Under the pieces are notes generated by a model that worked only from the letters and a program-made list of their open reading frames with translations, did no database searches and was not told where the DNA came from. Positions 59,451 to 64,000 of a stretch of 64,000 nucleotides of DNA are shown here, one piece after another. Location of the stretch: NCBI GenBank assembly GCA_033439265.1, contig JAVTVX010000027.1, positions 4,479,001 through 4,543,000 on the forward strand, read 5' to 3'. Source of the stretch: Dillenia suffruticosa. Lineage: Eukaryota > Streptophyta > Magnoliopsida > Dilleniales > Dilleniaceae. Both the position numbers and the translations under genes were made by a program. The stretch's first letter is position 1. The number at the start of each line of letters is the position of its first letter.

Positions 59451-62400
59451 ATGGCGGACGACGAGCAACCAATAGTAGCCGGTCGTCGACGAAGCAGAGG
59501 AGTCGCCTCAACATCGCGATCCGAAGCCCTAGAACGCCTGAAAGCACTCCGAAGCGGAAACCGGAGATCCGAGCCTCAAATCAAAATCGAAGATTCGATC
59601 TATGACATCGTCGACGAAGACGCCTACAACGTCCTAGTCGCCAAACGCCGTGAAGAATATGGCAATTTCATCGTCGACGACAACGACACTCTCGGCTACG
59701 GCGACGAAGGTCAAGAAGAGGACTGGACTCAGGGTGGTCTCAATCCGTCTTCCGATGAATCCGACCGCGAATTGGAAAAGCCGAGTAAGAAGAAACCGGT
59801 GGAGAAAAAGAGGGAGCCGCCGCCAAAGAAACCCTCTGCCCTCTCTCAGGCTGCTGCTTTAATGGGTAAGCAGAAAATTTCTAATTTGTTTACTTCTTCA
59901 GTTTTTAAAAAGAATCGTGAGGGTTTGTCGGATAGCATTGTCGATGATGTGATAGCGGAGTTTGCGCCTGATGAGGCTGATAGAGAGAGAAGAAGGAGAG
60001 TTCAAGGGAATTTGGTGGGGAATTCAATTATTATGAGAGAGAGAAATCCTAACCCTAATTTAGCTGCTGATTTATATGTTAAACACGAAGGGAATAAGGT
60101 TATTCAGAGGGAGAGTGTTGATTCGGTTGACGTAAAAAAAGAACAACAACCAACTGAATTAGAAGTTGAGAGAAATTCAGATTCTAGAGTGGTTAATGAA
60201 CAGATCGTGGAATCAGAAGAAGCTGAGGCTGTGGCTGAAGTGGCCGCAAATAGGGAGGAGGTAAAAGAGAGGAAGGAGGAGAGTCATGTTCTTAATGCCA
60301 AGATCAAGGAGGAAAAGCATGATCCTGCATTGAGTGCAACTGCAGGGTGGCACACGGTGATGAATGGAGGGAATGGAAGTGTTGATTCTGGTGTAACTGA
60401 GCAAAATGCTTGTTTGAATGGTGAGGAGAAGGTGGATTTTGTTTTGGATTCTGATGGGTCGTTGCCATTTTATATCATTGACGCACACGAGGAATTTTAT
60501 GGCAATAATATGGGCACCCTTTATCTCTTTGGCAAGGTACACTAGCTTCGTTTTATTTTTTAGGGGCAGTGTGAGTTCTGATTATTGTTTTCGTGCATAT
60601 ATTATCTATTTAACATGGCATATAGTTGATTTCTCTTAATTTTGATTGTCCTTTAGTTTCTTGGTATAGGGGTTAATTTAGTTAGAAGAAAATAAAACCA
60701 GGAAAAATCCACAAACACGGCAGGCATTTCTGAACCGACATTGAGACAGACACTGCGAATGAACTGCATTGATTCATGCTTGCACTATGATTATATTAGT
60801 AAAGGGCTCCTTTGTTGAGAATTAGTCTAGTAGACAATTTACTATAAGCATGAGCCATAATATGGTTGTGGCCACTGATATTTAATGTGCTATGGCTCTT
60901 GTGGTAATACATCTCCTGTTTTAGATAATTAACCCAGCACATGTGAACTTTTCCCTAGTGAGAACCTTTTTCAGTTATTAGTGAAATTGAGAAATACACT
61001 CTGCTATTGGGATTCAATTGGGTCACAAATTTTAAGTATCAATACATGTAAGAAGCTCTGTTGTGTGAAGTATTTCTTATTCTTTTGATGGACGTTTCAC
61101 CCTACCCTCCCAATATCATAGTCATTTGGTGATATTTCAGTCGAGCATGTTGCACCTAATGTATTATATATGCTCTCTACAAGCAAAATATGGTTTAGAA
61201 ATTGAAAACTATGGATGCATTAATCATCAAGATCAAAGTGGAAACTAAATGTATCATAGCTACTGCATGGCTTCATATGATGCGAATTCCAGCTGTTGTC
61301 GTGAAACTTGTGGACAAACCTCGATTGCTCAGACTTTTTATAGTTCCTAGTTACTGATTGAAGTGATAGACTTGGAATCTTCCTCAGATTATTTTACCAT
61401 TTTTGTGGTACATTTTTGCTGATTTAGATATTCCTTTCTTGTTTGTTTACTTGTTTATGGTGATTGATTTCTGTGATGCTATTTAAGGTGAAGGCTGGAA
61501 GTACATATCACAGCTGCTGTGTAGTGGTGAAAAACATGCAGAGATGCGTATATGCAATCCCAAATAGTTCTATTTTTCATAATGATCTGATCACGAAGCT
61601 TGAAAAAGATGCCAAAGAGTCCCGAATCAATCCTACTGTTTTCCGTACAAAGCTGCAGGTATTATTTTGCTTCTATATGCCTCTCATCCAGTTGTCAATA
61701 CACTGATGAATTTTTTTTTTCCTCAGGATTTGGCATCAGGACTAAAGAATGAAATAGCAAAGAAGCTAGTGGACCTCAATGTGTCAACATTTAGCATGAC
61801 ACCCGTAAAGGTTTATTGTTTCAGCAACTCTAATAAGTTGAAAGTTGCATCTTTCACTTCTGTATTCTTGTTTACGTATCTTTAGGTCTATGCGTCTGGT
61901 TTTTATTTGGATGATATGTTTCTCTCTCACTTGGCTGGTTATTCCTTTGTCTTGTGTGCACGTACACAGAGAAGCTATGTATTTGAAAGATCTGACATAA
62001 CCAGGGGAGAAAATTACATCCTGAAGATCAATTATCCTTTCAAGGTATTAAGCACTTTATTTGATCTTACTATTACATTCAGTAGAGGAAAATGGAAAAA
62101 TATTAAAATCCAAAGGGCCTCTGAGGCCCTCATATATCTTGTACAAATATCTATATCTGGAAAAAGAACAAAAAAAAAAAAAGAACAACTGTAATCTTAA
62201 CCTGCGCACCATTATTCTGTAGAAAAAAAAATAATGGTTTTTGGCATTTCAGGATCCTGCCCTTCCTTCAGATCTTAAAGGAGAAACTTTTGGTGCTTTA
62301 TTAGGAACCAATTGCAGGTATGTGTAAGAGGTGGATGTGTCAAGAATTTTACCCCATGGACCTCTTATTTGTTGCTGCTCCTTTTATGAGCTTTTCTAGT

Positions 62401-64000
62401 GTCTGGCTTTATCTTATGTAGAATTCTTAAAGAATAAACTTGTATATTTTTGGCTATAACACATTACAATTTGCCATAAGTAATTTATAGCTATACATAA
62501 GCCGTCTACCCTAACAGAGGTTCTAGTGTGTAACTGTATTTAGAATTTCTAGATTTGTAGTATGCTGTCCGGTCTTGCCAATCTCTTCCATTCTAATGGA
62601 GGAAGAAAGGAAGGTGAATGAAGTAATCATATGAGTTTGGAATTTTTTTCTTTTTTTATATTTTTTTATAATTTCATTTCCAAGTTAAATATCCTGATTG
62701 GTTATGATTTTCTGAGAATCTTTAAACATAGGGCAAGTGGTCGTTGCGCTGTGGTTTACATGTACCTGTAATTTTGGTGTCCAAAACAAGGAACTTGTAC
62801 ATGGTGTTTCTCAATCTATGTTGAGATAGAACTTCTTTTTCTTGGGTCACCGCGGGGGGAGGGGGTCGTTTTCCAGCCAATGGTGTAACAAAGAGTTCAG
62901 ATATCTAATTCTTTTAGCCCCCCAACAACCCATAGGCCCCTTCAAAGAGTTGGGGATTCTGATTCTGGGGCATGTTTTTATAAATTATGGAATCTGCTAG
63001 GTTGATAGAACTTGATCCTCCCACTGTAATGATAGCATTATTCCTGCTTTAATTCAGTTAATATACTATTAAGGAGAACCATGTAACATACTTCTAACAA
63101 TCAGATAAACCATAAACCTCACTTTTTTTTTGGGGGGGGGGGAGTGGTTAGGGAGTTGAACTATTTGGATGGTTATATGCATATAATTTCACGTGTATTG
63201 CACAGTTGGCCGCTGCTAAACTGAAGGTCATACCAGTTCAGTCTTTTAGACTAGTAAGCTAATTAAAGCGAATCCGAGAGTAGTTTTTTATTTCTCCATT
63301 CATTGAGGATATTTTCTTTTTGTCCTAATTTCTAACTTTGCATTTTTTTAATCAAAATTTAATTCGACAATACTGTTGTTTCAAATATGGAGGTTGTGTT
63401 AATTTCTGCATTCATTTTTCCTTCAAGTCTTGTTGTAGCTTTTACCATATATAACTTGATGAATCTTGTGGATATGTGTGATTTTTAGGCTTAGTATCAG
63501 TGGTCCCATTACTGTTTAGCTCTGCTATTATAAAAAAGTTATTTATCTGCACATGTCATAAATGTTGTGCCTGGTGCTATGGTATCAGTTGAATTGGGTG
63601 TGATTACCTAGAGAATCATCTTTCATTTTTGTGCAAGGAAACTGACCATCTACATATATGCAGTGCACTGGAACTTTTTCTTGTCAAAAGAAAAATAAAG
63701 GGGCCCTCCTGGCTGTCAATTTCTAAATTCACTAATAGTAGCACTTCTCAAAGGGTGAGAAATGTTTTTATAGACTAGGATTGCTTGGAGTCCACGTCAT
63801 GTAATTCTGCTTCCGCTTTTAATCGCTTGGTGTGAAATCTTGGGCAGATAAGCTGGTGCAAATTTGAGGTTATAGTTGACAGTCCAAAGGACATAAGAGA
63901 TTTGTCTTCTTCAAAGAGTGCAGCTGAGGTTCCTCCAGTGGTTGTTACAGCCATAAATCTGAAAACTGTCATCAATGAAAAGCAGAATGTAAATGAGATT
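59451..64000 (+). CDS. POLA1: DNA polymerase alpha catalytic subunit, N-terminal part (cut by window edge)
   Basis: Seven exons are visible: 59451..60536, 61488..61658, 61727..61810, 61970..62044, 62253..62317, 63664..63754, and 63848 to the edge. They join with GT-AG introns to 575 codons. The start MADDEQPIVAGRRRSRGVAS and the block EDSIYDIVDEDAYNVLVAKR then REEYGNFIVDDN are the conserved N-terminal region of eukaryotic Pol alpha. A long acidic, low-complexity linker (about 90-340) follows. FYIIDAHEEFYGNNMGTLYL opens the exonuclease-fold domain, with ILKINYPFKDPALPSDLKGE and FLVKRKIKGPSWLSISKF later. The polymerase palm and CysA/CysB zinc modules lie off the window. Pol alpha, with primase, makes RNA-DNA primers at replication origins and on Okazaki fragments. 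The Arabidopsis orthologue is ICU2. Confidence 0.96.

Noticed and set aside
59170..59547. 125-codon minus-strand frame over the POLA1 promoter
   Set aside because: It is antisense to the POLA1 start, with a serine/leucine repeat arising from the GA tract.

Overview
This window is nuclear DNA of a flowering plant, most likely a eudicot. The evidence is AT-rich intergenic DNA, spliced genes with GT-AG introns, plant-only protein families (HECATE bHLH, RALF peptide, MAPKKK17/18-type kinase, plant LEA-2 membrane protein) and plant transposon classes (CACTA, hAT, tRNA-derived SINEs). There is no bacterial or organellar gene organisation. Most short open frames in the intergenic DNA are chance.

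Seven genes are supported. (1) At the left edge, on the minus strand, is the N-terminal 155 codons of a HECATE-type bHLH transcription factor (465..1), cut just before the DNA-binding domain. (2) A RALF34-type peptide hormone precursor is at 7984..8376 (+). (3) An intronless MAPKKK17/18-like kinase is at 23780..24856 (+); its promoter has a TATA box and a G-box/ABRE core. (4) A three-exon LEA-2/NDR1-like membrane protein is at 35754..34011 (-). (5) A nine-exon PI-PLC X-domain phosphodiesterase-like protein is at 42587..46166 (+), with a probable GC-AG first intron after a 6-nt coding exon. (6) A seven-exon receptor-like cytoplasmic-tail kinase of the At1g01540 type is at 54431..52114 (-). (7) The first seven exons of the DNA polymerase alpha catalytic subunit start at 59451 (+) and run off the right edge; E2F and site II elements lie in its promoter.

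The intergenic DNA is rich in mobile elements with readable boundaries: three non-autonomous CACTA-type elements with 3-bp target duplications (15097..15988, 18622..19530, 20307..21595); a decayed 3.45-kb hAT element (38179..41630) with remnants of its transposase; at least five copies of one tRNA-derived SINE family with target-site duplications (10085..10268, 10476..10673, 13893..14095, 16841..17034, 59009..59191) plus degenerate copies; and a very short tRNA-like SINE (41675..41756) just outside the hAT element. There is also a relic of a GH38 alpha-mannosidase gene (26614..27080), an exact 114-bp tandem duplication (29757..29984), a roughly 215-bp diverged tandem duplication (14095..14532) and many (GA)n, (TA)n and poly(A/T) tracts.

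The genes are independent single-copy loci, not a cluster with one shared function. Several belong to signalling (RALF peptide, MAPKKK, receptor-like kinase, GPI-anchored PLC-like protein). I found no convincing new multi-gene system. The most novel material is the SINE and CACTA insertion landscape and some gene-structure oddities.
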